64,000 bases of DNA from Streptomyces sp. NBC_00683 (GCF_036226745.1 NZ_CP109013.1:4836001-4900000), one strand, 5' to 3'; shown: positions 9,529-18,206, counted from the stretch's first letter. Notes: a model not told the origin generated them from the letters alone. Numbers and translations: made by a program.

Positions 9529-10845
9529 ATGTTCTCGCGCAGGAATCGCCGTCCCACGTCCCCCGAACTGGCCGAGGCCTCGGACTGCCTCGACGGAGGT
9601 GACGTCCCGGGTGCGCTGCGCAGGCTGCGGCAGGCACCCTCGGCGCCGCTGGAAGAGGTCGCGACCGTGGTCGGCCGGGCCGCGGAGGCGGCCGGGTTCG
9701 ACGACCTCCGGAAGGCTGCGACGGCTCTGGCCGCGCACCCCGGCCGGGTGCGCGCGCTCTACGACTACGGGTACGCCTGCGTGGAACGCGGTGTGTCCTA
9801 CCTGGCGATACCCGCACTGCGCGAGGCACTGCGCCTGGCGCCGGGTTCCTCCGGCATGCTGCGTGAGCTGGTCTCCGCGTACGAGGACGAGGGACGGCAC
9901 CGCGATGCCGTCGACGCGCTGCTCGCGCAGGAGGACGGCCTCGGTGACTGGCCCGACCGCTATCTCCTGGTCTTCAATGCCGTTCTGGCAGGTGACCTGG
10001 AGCTGGCCCGCCGTCAGCACGCGCGTCTGAGCGCTCCCGCCGACGACACCTGGCGCGGTGCGTGGGACCGGCAGAACCGTGTCCTGGAGCGTGCCGCGAC
10101 CGCCGGGCCGGTGAGCCCGCTGGACCACTCGGACCTCCGGGGCTGGCAGTACGTCATGGGCGGCACGGTGCTGGGCACGCTGTCCCCGCACGGGTACGAC
10201 GCGGGGATGACCGGCCGGTACGCGTGGTTCCAGGACTCCCACGACCAGTGCCTGCAGGGCTTGTTGCGGCTGAAGTCGGTGCTCGCCGCCGCCGGGGTGC
10301 GGCCTCGTTCGGTGTCCCTGCTGCCGGACCGGGGGAGCCGCATCCTGGGTCTGGCAGCCGCGGGGGTGCTGGGCCTCCCGGCGGAGCCCTTCGAGGCCGG
10401 ACGGGAGGACACCGTCGTGATCGCCTACGACCTGAACGACACGGCGGGCGCCGACCAGGGCCCCGAACTGCTCGGGCAGCTCTTCCGCCGGGCGCCGGGG
10501 CAGGTGCTGCACGAGCACGCGAGCTGCTGGACCGACCCGCCCGCCGTCGCCGCCGACAGCGTCTCGCTGCTCCACCAGTCGGTCGTGCCTCCGTGGGGGG
10601 AGGTCCTTCGGCTGGGCGACGACGGCGGAGCGGAGCGCGGGGAGGCCGACGGGAGGCCGGAGGCGGAGATCGCCGCCGAGATCGTGGGGGCCGATCCCAC
10701 GCCCGATGGCGGGGACGGGTCGGCGCCCGCCGATCCCGTCGAGAAGCTCACGGACTTCGTCTCGGCCGTGCGGGGCACGTGGCTCCAGGGCGATCGGGCC
10801 CGGTTGAGGTCAGCGGGTCCCGTGGGCAGTTCACGGTTTCTCTGA
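9529..10845 (+). CDS. Hypothetical TPR-like helical repeat protein
   Basis: A 438-residue protein from the ATG at 9529, which has GGGGAGG about 10 bp upstream; a longer reading from a GTG at 9493 lacks such a site. The N-terminal part has tetratricopeptide-like helical pairs (GALRRLRQAP..., YLAIPALREALRLAPGSSGMLRELVSAYEDEGRHRDAVDALL). The middle part (WQYVMGGTVLGTLSPHGYDAGMTGRYAWFQDSHDQCLQGL) and the acidic, Gly-rich C-terminus match no domain I recognise. No signal peptide or membrane segment is evident. Similar proteins follow hemB in other Streptomyces as far as I recall; function unknown. Confidence 0.8.
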   Translation: MFSRRNRRPTSPELAEASDCLDGGDVPGALRRLRQAPSAPLEEVATVVGRAAEAAGFDDLRKAATALAAHPGRVRALYDYGYACVERGVSYLAIPALREALRLAPGSSGMLRELVSAYEDEGRHRDAVDALLAQEDGLGDWPDRYLLVFNAVLAGDLELARRQHARLSAPADDTWRGAWDRQNRVLERAATAGPVSPLDHSDLRGWQYVMGGTVLGTLSPHGYDAGMTGRYAWFQDSHDQCLQGLLRLKSVLAAAGVRPRSVSLLPDRGSRILGLAAAGVLGLPAEPFEAGREDTVVIAYDLNDTAGADQGPELLGQLFRRAPGQVLHEHASCWTDPPAVAADSVSLLHQSVVPPWGEVLRLGDDGGAERGEADGRPEAEIAAEIVGADPTPDGGDGSAPADPVEKLTDFVSAVRGTWLQGDRARLRSAGPVGSSRFL

Positions 10846-10904
10846 GGGCCGGACGCCTGCCCGGTGTTCGGTGCTCGGGCTCCGAGTGCCTTGACCGCAT
10901 CACG

Positions 10905-11264
10905 TCAGGGCCAGTCGACCAGGGCGACGAACGCGATGAAGGCGCAGAGCACGACGGCAGGTGCGGTCACCGCGAGCAGTACGCGGTTCGCCGCGTGCCG
11001 TCGGTGCCACGGCAGGGCCCAGCTCGCCACCAGAACGGCCAGGGCGAGTACGAGGCCCGTGCACAGCACCGCCCATCCGGAGTCGAAGCTGCGGGTGAAC
11101 CGGTCTTCCTGCGCGCCCTCGCAGGAGTCGCAGGCCATGGGGGAGAGGCCGCCGAAGAACAGGGCGAGAGCGGCTCCCTGCAGCGTGACGACCGTGGAGA
11201 CCAGAGGGGTCGTCCAGGCCTTCGGGGCGCGGGTGTCGAGCAGATCGGGCATGTCATCGGGCAT
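10905..11264 (-). CDS. Small multi-pass membrane protein, function unknown
   Basis: A 119-residue protein with about three hydrophobic segments (LVSTVVTLQGAALALFFGGL, WAVLCTGLVLALAVLVASWAL, RVLLAVTAPAVVLCAFIAFVALV). Between the first two is an extramembrane loop with two Cys in CDSCEGAQEDRF. The start MPDDMPDLL allows initiation at residue 1 or 5. It is transcribed against its neighbours. I do not recognise a family. Confidence 0.65.
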   Translation of the reverse strand: MPDDMPDLLDTRAPKAWTTPLVSTVVTLQGAALALFFGGLSPMACDSCEGAQEDRFTRSFDSGWAVLCTGLVLALAVLVASWALPWHRRHAANRVLLAVTAPAVVLCAFIAFVALVDWP

Positions 11265-11379
11265 GCACCCGATTCAACGCGGCACCCGGGCACGGCACAT
11301 GAGTGCTCCTACTCAAGGCCGATCCGTGCGCGGGACTCCATGCCCGGCCCTCTCGACGGGACGGCGGCCACACCCCATC

Positions 11380-11709
11380 ATGTCTGTCATGGCCACGACA
11401 CGACTGGGTCCTGCCCTGTCCCTGACCGCTGCTCTCGCCCTTGCCCTGATCTCCACCGGATCCGCGCACGCGGATCCGACGGTGCCGGAACACGCCGTCA
11501 TCGTCTGCGACAGCGCCAGCTTCTACGCGAACTACGACAGCTCCTCCGGACCGGCCGGACTCAAACGGACCCTGCTGCGCGGTGACAAGGTCGGACACAC
11601 CCGCGGCGCCCACCCCGTCTACAACGGATGGGCAGCCACCTTCGACTTCGGCCCCAACGACTGGGGCTTCGTCAGGCAGGAATGCCTGGGTGGCTTCGGA
11701 TCCTGGTGA
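11380..11709 (+). CDS. Small secreted SH3-like protein
   Basis: A 109-residue protein (106 if the ATG at 11389 is used). A Sec signal peptide (MATTRLGPALSLTAALALALISTGSAHA) ends at an AHA cleavage site. The mature part of about 80 residues has two Cys (VCDSASFYANY, RQECLGG) that may pair, and a pattern (SFYANY...TLLRGDKVGHT...WAATFDF...DWGFVRQECL) reminiscent of bacterial SH3-like folds. It is the first of two tandem related genes, 33 bp from the next. Function unknown; probably cell-wall or extracellular. Confidence 0.75.
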   Translation: MSVMATTRLGPALSLTAALALALISTGSAHADPTVPEHAVIVCDSASFYANYDSSSGPAGLKRTLLRGDKVGHTRGAHPVYNGWAATFDFGPNDWGFVRQECLGGFGSW

Positions 11710-11742
11710 CCCCACACCCCACACCCGTGAAGGACCCCCCCC

Positions 11743-12030
11743 ATGACCCGCACCAGCAGGCGTACCACCCTCGTCCTGGCCCTGACCGCCGCCACGGCCG
11801 TTCTGACCGTCAATCCCGCCACCGCCGCCAACGGCACCGTGGGGCAGCGCGAAACCGTGTGCGCCCAGGACCTCTTCGTCCGGGTCACCGCCCCCCACGG
11901 GGCCTGGATGGGCACGCTGTACCGCGGGCAGACCTTCCTCGTCGAGGAAGCCGGCGGGGACTGGGTCTACGGCTTCGCCTACGGCGACATCAACCGCCGG
12001 GGCTGGGTCCAGAACGGCTGGTTCTGCTGA
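11743..12030 (+). CDS. Small secreted SH3-like protein, paralogue of upstream gene
   Basis: A 95-residue protein with a signal peptide (MTRTSRRTTLVLALTAATAVLTVNPATAA). The mature part is about 65 residues with two Cys (ETVCAQDLFVRV and the C-terminal GWFC) and a SH3-like pattern (LFVRVTAPHGAWMGTLYRGQTFLVEEAGGDWVYGFAYGDINRRGWVQNGWFC). It matches the upstream gene in layout: a first Cys before an aromatic strand, a LYRGQ/LLRGD turn and a terminal Trp-x-Cys region. Probably a diverged tandem duplicate. Function unknown. Confidence 0.78.
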   Translation: MTRTSRRTTLVLALTAATAVLTVNPATAANGTVGQRETVCAQDLFVRVTAPHGAWMGTLYRGQTFLVEEAGGDWVYGFAYGDINRRGWVQNGWFC

Positions 12031-12067
12031 CCCCGCCACCCCTGGTGCCCGGCATGCCGAACGGGCT

Positions 12068-12823
12068 TCAGTCCCACCAGAACGACCACGTCTCCTGGCC
12101 CAGGAGGTACTTCTCGGCATAGGCGTCCAGGCCGTTCGGAGGGGCCGCGTCGATGTTGTCCGGGCAGAACGCGAAGTGCTCGGCTGCCAGCGCCCCGGCC
12201 TCCGCCGCAGTCGTGGGAGGCCGTCCCACGGACACGGTCAGGGTGTCGAAACCGAGCGCCACGACCCGGATGTCGAAGCGGTCCTCCCAGGAGCGCAGCA
12301 CCGCACAGAGCCGGGCCACGTCGTTCTCGTGGTTGAGCGGGCCCGACCAGCCGATCGCCGCAGGTATGTCCGCGCTGCGCCGGGCGGGTACGAGCGCCAT
12401 CCGCGCGCCCTCCGTGAGCTGGTCGGCTATCTCCGCGGCCAGTTCGTCGGGGGTCTCGGACGCGCTCGCGGACGGGGTGGGCGCCAGGCCGGACCACTCG
12501 GCCCCGTCCTCCAACTCGTCGGAGGCGTACTCCTCCCAGAACTCGCCGAGGACGTCCTCCGCGTCGTGGTCCCCCGGATACGAGGTCCCGGCCGGATCGA
12601 GGTCCCAGTCCTCGGGCCACTGGGTGCGGCGCCCGCCGTCCACCAGCACAGGGAGCAGGCCGAGCGGCCTGCCGGTCGTCCTCAGCCGGGCCCAGTCGCC
12701 CGGCTGCGCCGACTCGTCGGCGTACCAGAGCAGGGGCTCGTGCCAGGGGTCGTCGATCGTGGTGTCCACGAGTGTGCCCGGCGGAAGGTCCAGCAGGGGC
12801 AGGGGATTCGGGAGCGTCGCCAT
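12068..12823 (-). CDS. DUF4253-like protein
   Basis: A 251-residue acidic soluble protein from the ATG at 12823; an upstream TTG at 12853 would add 10 residues. The C-terminal part (about 150-250) with ALVPARRSADIPAAIGWSGPLNHENDVARLCAVLRSWEDRFDIRVVALGFDTLTVSV...AEHFAFCPDNI and YLLGQETWSFWWD is typical of the DUF4253 family, which is of unknown function and common in Streptomyces. No signal peptide or membrane segment. Convergent with the small secreted genes. Confidence 0.8.
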   Translation of the reverse strand: MATLPNPLPLLDLPPGTLVDTTIDDPWHEPLLWYADESAQPGDWARLRTTGRPLGLLPVLVDGGRRTQWPEDWDLDPAGTSYPGDHDAEDVLGEFWEEYASDELEDGAEWSGLAPTPSASASETPDELAAEIADQLTEGARMALVPARRSADIPAAIGWSGPLNHENDVARLCAVLRSWEDRFDIRVVALGFDTLTVSVGRPPTTAAEAGALAAEHFAFCPDNIDAAPPNGLDAYAEKYLLGQETWSFWWD

Positions 12824-12913
12824 GCAGGTGACTCTAGGATCCGCCACTGACAACGGCCCGTTCGGCCCCGGGCGGCACCTGGCGGGGGTGCCACCCGTGC
12901 GTCACCGGCGCGG

Positions 12914-13654
12914 TCAGTACACGAGGGCGTCGTCCAGGCCCGTCTGCCAGTACGTGACGGCCAGCGTGCTGTCGACGAAGACGGCCTTGGTGAGCGGCAC
13001 GTCCGAGGACGGGCCGCTGGAGCCGGAACCTTCGCGACCCTGGAAACTGACCGTCAGTTCCTTGGTGGAGTAACCGCCCGTGCCGCTTCCGTCGGCGGAC
13101 GCGGTCATGACGCCGGCGTAGGCGGACTCTCCGGGGCCGAGTGTGACGACGGCCTGCGGCTTGCTCTCCTCGAAGGTCCGCGGGACGGCCTGCGCCTCGC
13201 CGAACCTCAGGAACGGGTGGTAGTAGGCGTTGCAGGCCTTCGAGCCGGTGTTCGTCACGGTGAGCAGCATGTGGTTGACGGGCCGGGTCACGGCCGTCAG
13301 CTTCACCTTGGAGTTGCCGCCGTCGCAGGCGAGGGTGACAGGTCCGCTGTCGTCGCCGGTGTCCTTCGGCTGCTTCGCGGCGGGCTCGGCGTCGGCCGAA
13401 CCGGAACTCGAACCGGAACTCGAACCGGAGTCCGCACCTGAGCCGTTGGTCCCCTTGTCCTTGCCGTTGCCCTTGTCCGCGGGCGCCTTCGTGCTGTCCG
13501 AAGGCTGCTCGGACGGGGCGGCGGTCGCCGGGGTGGAGGTGTCCGCTGCCGCCTGGCCGTCCTCCTGGCAGGCGGTCAGCGAGAGCGCGGCCAGCAGTGC
13601 GGCGGTGCCGAGGGCGGAGGTGCGGGCGGTGCGACGGAAGTTACGGTTGCGCAT
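12914..13654 (-). CDS. DUF4232-type lipoprotein
   Basis: A 246-residue exported protein. The signal peptide (MRNRNFRRTARTSALGTAALLAALS) ends in the lipobox LTAC, so Cys 29 should be lipidated. A long Ser/Gly/Pro/Lys-rich low-complexity linker (about residues 35-100) follows, then a C-terminal beta-rich domain with LACDGGNSKVKLTAVTRPVNHMLLTVTNTGSKACNAYYHPFLRFG, characteristic of DUF4232. Two Cys in the domain may form a disulfide. Function unknown. The Ser-Gly linker is encoded by a short repeated stretch near 13400-13435. Confidence 0.85.
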   Translation of the reverse strand: MRNRNFRRTARTSALGTAALLAALSLTACQEDGQAAADTSTPATAAPSEQPSDSTKAPADKGNGKDKGTNGSGADSGSSSGSSSGSADAEPAAKQPKDTGDDSGPVTLACDGGNSKVKLTAVTRPVNHMLLTVTNTGSKACNAYYHPFLRFGEAQAVPRTFEESKPQAVVTLGPGESAYAGVMTASADGSGTGGYSTKELTVSFQGREGSGSSGPSSDVPLTKAVFVDSTLAVTYWQTGLDDALVY

Positions 13655-13747
13655 GAGGTGGTTCTCCCCGTTCAGAAGGTCTGTCGTGTCCGGGGCGCCG
13701 CTCGGGCGCGCCGGATGGTGCCGGCTGTGCTGGAGAATGACGAGTGG

Positions 13748-13846
13748 TCAGAGGTGCCACAGGAGTGTGATGACGGTCGCCGTGGCGGCGATCAGTACTC
13801 CTGCGGCGACCGCGTCGGTCAGGCTCGGTTCGAAGCGGGTACGCAC
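13748..13846 (-). CDS. Possible 32-residue membrane microprotein
   Basis: A short reading frame starting at GTG (13844-13846), with GGGAGA about 6 bp upstream, that encodes VRTRFEPSLTDAVAAGVL followed by IAATATVITLLWHL and a stop. The product would be a single transmembrane helix with a basic N-terminus. The ribosome site and the hydrophobic, Arg-started sequence favour translation, but there is no homology evidence. The rest of the 13655-14032 gap shows nothing else I can name; it contains the upstream regions of the lipoprotein gene and of the HTH gene. Confidence 0.35.
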   Translation of the reverse strand: MRTRFEPSLTDAVAAGVLIAATATVITLLWHL

Positions 13847-14032
13847 TGCGTCTCCCGGTGTGGACGACGGTCGGTCCGGCGGTGTGTCCACATCTTGTGC
13901 GGGGCCTGGTTCCGGTGGCAACGGCTGCCGGGCGGTTCGGGACGGTGGAACGGTTGAATGCCCTCTGACCTGGGGGAACGAGGCCTCCCTGGAACGCGGT
14001 TCCGGGATGGATCAGTGGGAGGAACGGTCGGC

Positions 14033-15352
14033 GTGGGTACGGAGATCCAGGACTTCGCGGCAGAGCTCAGTGGCCTCAAGGAGCGTTCAGGACTGAGCTA
14101 CGGGGCACTCGCCCGGAAGCTGCACATGAGCACGTCGACGGTGCACCGGTACTGCAACGGCGACGCCGTTCCGCAGGACTACGCGCCGGTCGAACGCTTC
14201 GCCCGGGTGTGCCGGGCGTCTGCGGACGAGCTGGTCGGCCTGCACCGGAAGTGGATCCTGGCCGATGAGGCGAAGCGGCGGGGGGCGCGGAAGGCGGGCG
14301 CGGGTGGCACGGCGGAGCCCGGATCCGTTCCGGAGGAGAGCACGGAAACGGAATCAGGACCGGAGGTCGAGGACGTGACGCCCTCCGAGGCGTCCGGCAC
14401 CACCACCTCCGCCGCTCCCGCCCCCGGCCGGCGGCCGTCCCGGCGGCTGCGCGTCCTGCTCGCGGCGACCGCCGTCGTCGCGCTCACCGTTCCCGCCGCC
14501 CTGGCGTTCCGTGGCCTCACGGACGGCAACGGTGGCGACGGCAGACGCACCGGCGCGGCCACCGGGACGGCTCCGGTCACGCCGAGCGGCAGCGGGAGCG
14601 GCACCGGCAGCGCGTCCGCGACGCCGAGCCGGCCGGCTTCCCCGTCGGCAGGCGGCAGCGCCACCGCCGGACCCTCCGCGTCCGCCTCCCCCGGTTCGCC
14701 GGCGCGGCAGGGCGGTGGGGCGGACGACCGCGGTACCCCTGTGAGCGCCGTCATCAGCTCGTACAACTGGGAGTCGCCCTGCGGGCAGTACTACCTGCTC
14801 GACCGTGAGCCCGGCACCGTACCGAAGCCGCCTCCGCCCCAGGACACCCGCAACTGGGCGAGGGCGCTCGGTGGTGTGGACGGGGGCGACATGATGCTCG
14901 AACTCACCCTCCAGGGGGCATCGCAGGAAGCGGTGGTGCTCAAGGGTCTGCATGTGCGGGTCGTGGGGCGCGAACCGGCGCTCGCCTGGACCGCGTACTC
15001 GATGGGGGAGGGCTGCGGGAGCGGCATCACTCCGCAGAGCTTCGACATCGACCTGGACGAGAGCCTGCCGCGTTCGCATCCGGTCGCGGGGCAGGACGGC
15101 GGTGGCGTCGTCCCGGCGAAGGACTTCCCGTACCGGGTGAGCTCCACGGACGTGGAGGTGTTCCACCTCGACGCGCATGTGGAGGGTCACGATGTGACCT
15201 GGTACCTGGAGCTGGAGTGGAGCAGCGGCGGCCGGAGCGGGTCCCTGCGCATCGACGACAACGGCAAGCCGTTCCGTACGAGCAGCATTCAGGGGCGGCC
15301 GGAGTACCGCTACCGGGCGGATACGGCCCAGTGGGTGGAACCCGACTACTGA
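14033..15352 (+). CDS. Membrane-anchored HTH (Xre-type) protein with extracytoplasmic domain
   Basis: A 439-residue protein from the GTG at 14033, which has GGAGG about 10 bp upstream. Residues 1-75 form an Xre-like helix-turn-helix (LKERSGLSYGALARKLHMSTSTVHRYCNGDAVPQDYAPVERFARVCRASADELVGLHRKW). An acidic linker, one transmembrane helix (LRVLLAATAVVALTVPAALAF, about 140-160) and a long Ser/Gly/Thr/Pro linker follow. The C-terminal half (about 240-439, from YNWESPCGQYYLLDREPGTV) lies outside the membrane. The layout suggests a one-component signal transducer, or a membrane protein whose HTH tethers DNA. Proteins of this kind recur in Streptomyces; the signal is unknown. Confidence 0.85.
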   Translation: MGTEIQDFAAELSGLKERSGLSYGALARKLHMSTSTVHRYCNGDAVPQDYAPVERFARVCRASADELVGLHRKWILADEAKRRGARKAGAGGTAEPGSVPEESTETESGPEVEDVTPSEASGTTTSAAPAPGRRPSRRLRVLLAATAVVALTVPAALAFRGLTDGNGGDGRRTGAATGTAPVTPSGSGSGTGSASATPSRPASPSAGGSATAGPSASASPGSPARQGGGADDRGTPVSAVISSYNWESPCGQYYLLDREPGTVPKPPPPQDTRNWARALGGVDGGDMMLELTLQGASQEAVVLKGLHVRVVGREPALAWTAYSMGEGCGSGITPQSFDIDLDESLPRSHPVAGQDGGGVVPAKDFPYRVSSTDVEVFHLDAHVEGHDVTWYLELEWSSGGRSGSLRIDDNGKPFRTSSIQGRPEYRYRADTAQWVEPDY

Positions 15353-15409
15353 TCCGGGCGCGGAGTACAGTCGGCGGGTCCTCGCCCCCTCGATTCGGTC
15401 AGGTGTTCC

Positions 15410-16603
15410 ATGTCCACCCATACAGACGACAGACCTGACACCGGGTACCCCGAGCGCATCCTGCGGTTGCGGCGGCGGCTGGAGCGGCTGATCGGCATCG
15501 CCGCCACCGAGGGCAATGCCCTTGTCCCCCTCCACAACGGCGACGAGATATTCGCCGCGATGCTGGGCGCGATACGTGATGCTGAGCACACCGTGGACAT
15601 GATGACGTTCGTGTACTGGCGCGGTGACATAGCCCGCGACTTCGCGGAGGCGCTGTCGGAGCGGGCCCGCGCCGGAGTGCGGGTGCGGCTGCTCCTGGAC
15701 GGCTTCGGCAGCCGGCTGATCGAGAAGGACCAGCTGGCGATGATGGAAGAGGCCGGGGTGGAGGTCGCGTGGTTCCGCAAGCCGCTGTACCTGTCGCCGC
15801 TCAAGCAGAACCACCGCTGCCACCGCAAGGTCCTCGTGACGGACGAGGAGACGGCGTTCACCGGTGGCGTCGGCATCGCGGAGGAGTGGTGCGGCGACGC
15901 CCGTAACGAGCGCGAGTGGCGCGACACCCATGTGCAGCTGCGCGGCCCCGCGGTGGACGGCCTCGCCGCCGCGTTCGCCCAGAACTGGGCGGAGTGCCAC
16001 GACGAGCTGTTCACCGAGCGCGACCGCTTCGTCGAGCTCCAGCCGCAGGGCGACGCGATCGTGCAGGTGGTACGGGGTTCGGCCAGCTTCGGCTGGCAGG
16101 ACATGCAGACCCTGCTCCGGGTCGTCCTGGAGTCCGCCGAGGAGCGGGTGAGGCTCACCACGGCGTACTTCGCGCCGGACACGTACTTCGTCGAGCTGCT
16201 CTGCGCCGCGGCGGCGCGGGGCGTCTCCGTGGAGATCCTGCTGCCCGGACCGCACACGGACAAGCGGGTCTGCCAGCTGGCGGGACAGCACCACTACGAG
16301 GACCTCGTCGCCTGCGGTGTGAAGATCTACCAGTACCAGCCGACGATGATGCACACCAAGGCGGTGACCGTGGACCGGGTCGCCTCGCTGATCGGCTCGA
16401 CCAACTTCAACCGCCGCTCGCTGGACCACGACGAGGAAGTGATGCTCGCCGTGCTGGACCCGGCGTTCACCGCGACCCTGGACGGGCACTTCGAGGACGA
16501 CCGCGCCGACAGCGTGCTGATCGACGGCGCCCGGTGGAAGCGCCGCTCGCCGGTGCAGCGGATCCGGGAAGCGGCGGTCCTGCCGATACGCCGCTGGCTG
16601 TGA
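15410..16603 (+). CDS. Phospholipase D family cardiolipin synthase-like protein
   Basis: A 397-residue PLD-superfamily enzyme with two HKD motifs: H138-x-K140 (HRKVLVTDEETAFTGGVG) and H315-x-K317 (HTKAVTVDRVASLIGSTNFN). The family transfers phosphatidyl groups through a phosphohistidine; cardiolipin synthases are the closest match. It lacks the N-terminal membrane helices of classical Cls, but the motif spacing fits that subfamily. It sits at the left edge of the NRPS cluster, convergent with a phosphopantetheinyl transferase gene, and is probably not part of the pathway. Confidence 0.88.
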   Translation: MSTHTDDRPDTGYPERILRLRRRLERLIGIAATEGNALVPLHNGDEIFAAMLGAIRDAEHTVDMMTFVYWRGDIARDFAEALSERARAGVRVRLLLDGFGSRLIEKDQLAMMEEAGVEVAWFRKPLYLSPLKQNHRCHRKVLVTDEETAFTGGVGIAEEWCGDARNEREWRDTHVQLRGPAVDGLAAAFAQNWAECHDELFTERDRFVELQPQGDAIVQVVRGSASFGWQDMQTLLRVVLESAEERVRLTTAYFAPDTYFVELLCAAAARGVSVEILLPGPHTDKRVCQLAGQHHYEDLVACGVKIYQYQPTMMHTKAVTVDRVASLIGSTNFNRRSLDHDEEVMLAVLDPAFTATLDGHFEDDRADSVLIDGARWKRRSPVQRIREAAVLPIRRWL

Positions 16604-16629
16604 CGTGAGGCGCCCCGGCGCCGGAGTGG

Positions 16630-17346
16630 TTACGCCGGGCCGGTTCCGCCGCGCGGGGGAACGGTGACGACGGTGAGCGCGAAGCCGTGGCGTACCTGCC
16701 AGCGGCCGTCGAAGCCGGTGAGCGGGGGGCCGGCCGTCGTGGTGCCCGGGACGAGCAGGGTGGCGGCGAAGGTGCCGTCCGGGCGCAGGGTGATGTGCGC
16801 GTCCTGGAAGCCGAGCCAGCGGCCGGTGAGCGGGGACCAGGCCTTGTAGACCGACTCCTTGGCGCTGAACAGCAGCCTGTCCCAGGGGACTCCCGGCCGG
16901 TGGGCCGCCAGTTCGCTCAGCGCGGTGCGTTCGGCGGGGAGGGTGACGAGGTTCAGTGAGCCCTCGTCGCTCAGGGGTTCGGCCGGTTCGGCGTCGATGC
17001 CGAGGGAGGCCACCGTCGTGTTCTCGGCGACGGCCGCCGCCCGGTATCCGTCGCAGTGCGTGAGGCTGCCGACCATGCCGTCGGGCCAGCGGGGTGCGCC
17101 TTCGGTGCCGGGGAGGATCGGTGCGGGAGGCAAGCCATAACTGGCCAGAGCGGTGCGGGCGCAGTGGCGGACCGTGGTGAATTCGTGCCTCCGCTTGGCC
17201 ACCGCCCTGGCGACCAGGGCCTCCTCCTCGGGGAACAGGAAGGGTTCGGCGCTGTCGTGGAAGGTGTCGACGGCGGTGACCAGCGGGGGAAGCAGCGGGG
17301 CCAGTAGGCCCGCGAGAGCAGGGCCACCGGTCGGAAGCAAGGTCAT
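16630..17346 (-). CDS. 4'-phosphopantetheinyl transferase (EntD/Sfp type)
   Basis: A 238-residue enzyme that moves phosphopantetheine from CoA to the Ser of carrier proteins. All motifs are intact: GSLTHCDGYRAA (CoA-binding Ser-x-x-His), LGIDAEP with metal ligands D118 and E120, and FSAKESVYKAW with K163 and E164. The N-terminal ALVARAVAKRRHEFTTVRHCARTAL and PRWPDG elements place it with EntD/NPT-like enzymes. It is divergent from fabG, and the 113-bp gap contains a SARP-type direct repeat. It is the best candidate for activating the PCPs and ACP of this cluster, since the second transferase at 52571 has altered motifs. The start codon lacks a strong ribosome site. Confidence 0.93.
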   Translation of the reverse strand: MTLLPTGGPALAGLLAPLLPPLVTAVDTFHDSAEPFLFPEEEALVARAVAKRRHEFTTVRHCARTALASYGLPPAPILPGTEGAPRWPDGMVGSLTHCDGYRAAAVAENTTVASLGIDAEPAEPLSDEGSLNLVTLPAERTALSELAAHRPGVPWDRLLFSAKESVYKAWSPLTGRWLGFQDAHITLRPDGTFAATLLVPGTTTAGPPLTGFDGRWQVRHGFALTVVTVPPRGGTGPA

Positions 17347-17400
17347 GAACGGTCACGGTACCGGGCTCCGGCGCGCGCCCTCGAGCGGCGCTGGATGCCG

Positions 17401-17418
17401 TATAGGCCAGATATAGCC
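17401..17418 (+). promoter_or_regulatory. SARP-type direct repeat in the PPTase/fabG divergent promoter
   Basis: TATAGGC-CAGA-TATAGCC: two heptamers with a 4-bp spacer, giving an 11-bp (one helical turn) period, the geometry bound by OmpR-like winged-helix SARP activators. It lies 42 bp upstream of the fabG ATG. A matching element precedes mbtH (36358-36375) and the second PPTase (53491-53508, minus strand). The likely binder is the SARP encoded at 50704. Confidence 0.65.
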
Positions 17419-17459
17419 AGTGAACGCACGCTCGACTCATTCGAACGGATGGGGGCAGC

Positions 17460-18206
17460 ATGCCGGACCAAGAGGCACAGGTGGCACTGGTGACCGGGGG
17501 GTCGCGCGGGATCGGGCGGGCGGTGGCCACCCGGCTCGCACGGGACGGGTTCGACGTGGCCATCTGCTACCGCTCCGACGACGCGGCGGCGGAACAGGTC
17601 GAGAAGGAGATCCTGGCGGCGGGCCGGCGGGCACTGATCCGCCGCGTCGACGTCGCCGACCGGGTCGGTGTCCGGTCGTTCGTCGCGGACGTCGAGGCGG
17701 GGCTGGGACCGGTGTCGGCGGTCGTCACCTCCGCGGGGATCACCCGCGACAGGCCGCTGGCGCTGATGTCGGACGACGAGTGGGACTCGGTACTGCGCAC
17801 CAACCTCGACGGAACGTACAACCTGCTGCGCTCGGTGGTCCGTTCGATGATCCGGCGCCGTGCGGGCACCGTTGTCACCCTCTCGTCCGTGGCCGGGGTC
17901 GTCGGCAACGCGGGACAGACGAACTACTCGGCCTCGAAGGCCGGGATCATCGGGCTGACGCAGGCGCTGGCCAAGGAGTTCGGCCGCTACGGAGTGCGTG
18001 CCAACGCCGTCGCACCGGGCTTCATCGACACGGAGATGGTCGCCGGTGTACCGGAGGCCGTCGCGAAGGACGCCCTGACCCGCATCCCGATGGGCTGCTT
18101 CGGCACTCCCGAGCAAGTGGCCTCGCTGGTCTCCTTCCTGGCTTCCCCGCAGGCCGAGTACATCACCGGCCAGGTGGTCCGGATCGACGGGGGCATGGCG
18201 CTGTGA
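17460..18206 (+). CDS. 3-oxoacyl-ACP reductase (FabG-like SDR)
   Basis: A 248-residue short-chain dehydrogenase. It has TGGSRGIGRAVA (NADPH-binding TGxxxGxG), the NxxG-like segment VTSAGITRDRPL, the catalytic Ser in VTLSSVAG, and Y156-x-x-x-K160 in NYSASKAG. The C-terminal EYITGQVVRIDGGMAL is typical of FabG. It is the first gene of the 19-kb biosynthetic operon, with the SARP-type repeat just upstream. Given the KAS III and ACP genes nearby, the likely role is reducing a 3-ketoacyl-ACP made for the N-terminal acyl chain; modification of an amino acid cannot be excluded. Confidence 0.92.
   Translation: MPDQEAQVALVTGGSRGIGRAVATRLARDGFDVAICYRSDDAAAEQVEKEILAAGRRALIRRVDVADRVGVRSFVADVEAGLGPVSAVVTSAGITRDRPLALMSDDEWDSVLRTNLDGTYNLLRSVVRSMIRRRAGTVVTLSSVAGVVGNAGQTNYSASKAGIIGLTQALAKEFGRYGVRANAVAPGFIDTEMVAGVPEAVAKDALTRIPMGCFGTPEQVASLVSFLASPQAEYITGQVVRIDGGMAL

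Noticed and set aside
17432..17444. TCGA repeats near fabG as classical TCGAG-type SARP heptamers
   Set aside because: Spacing is 9 bp, not 11, and the repeats are not conserved upstream of mbtH; the TATAGGC-type repeat fits better.
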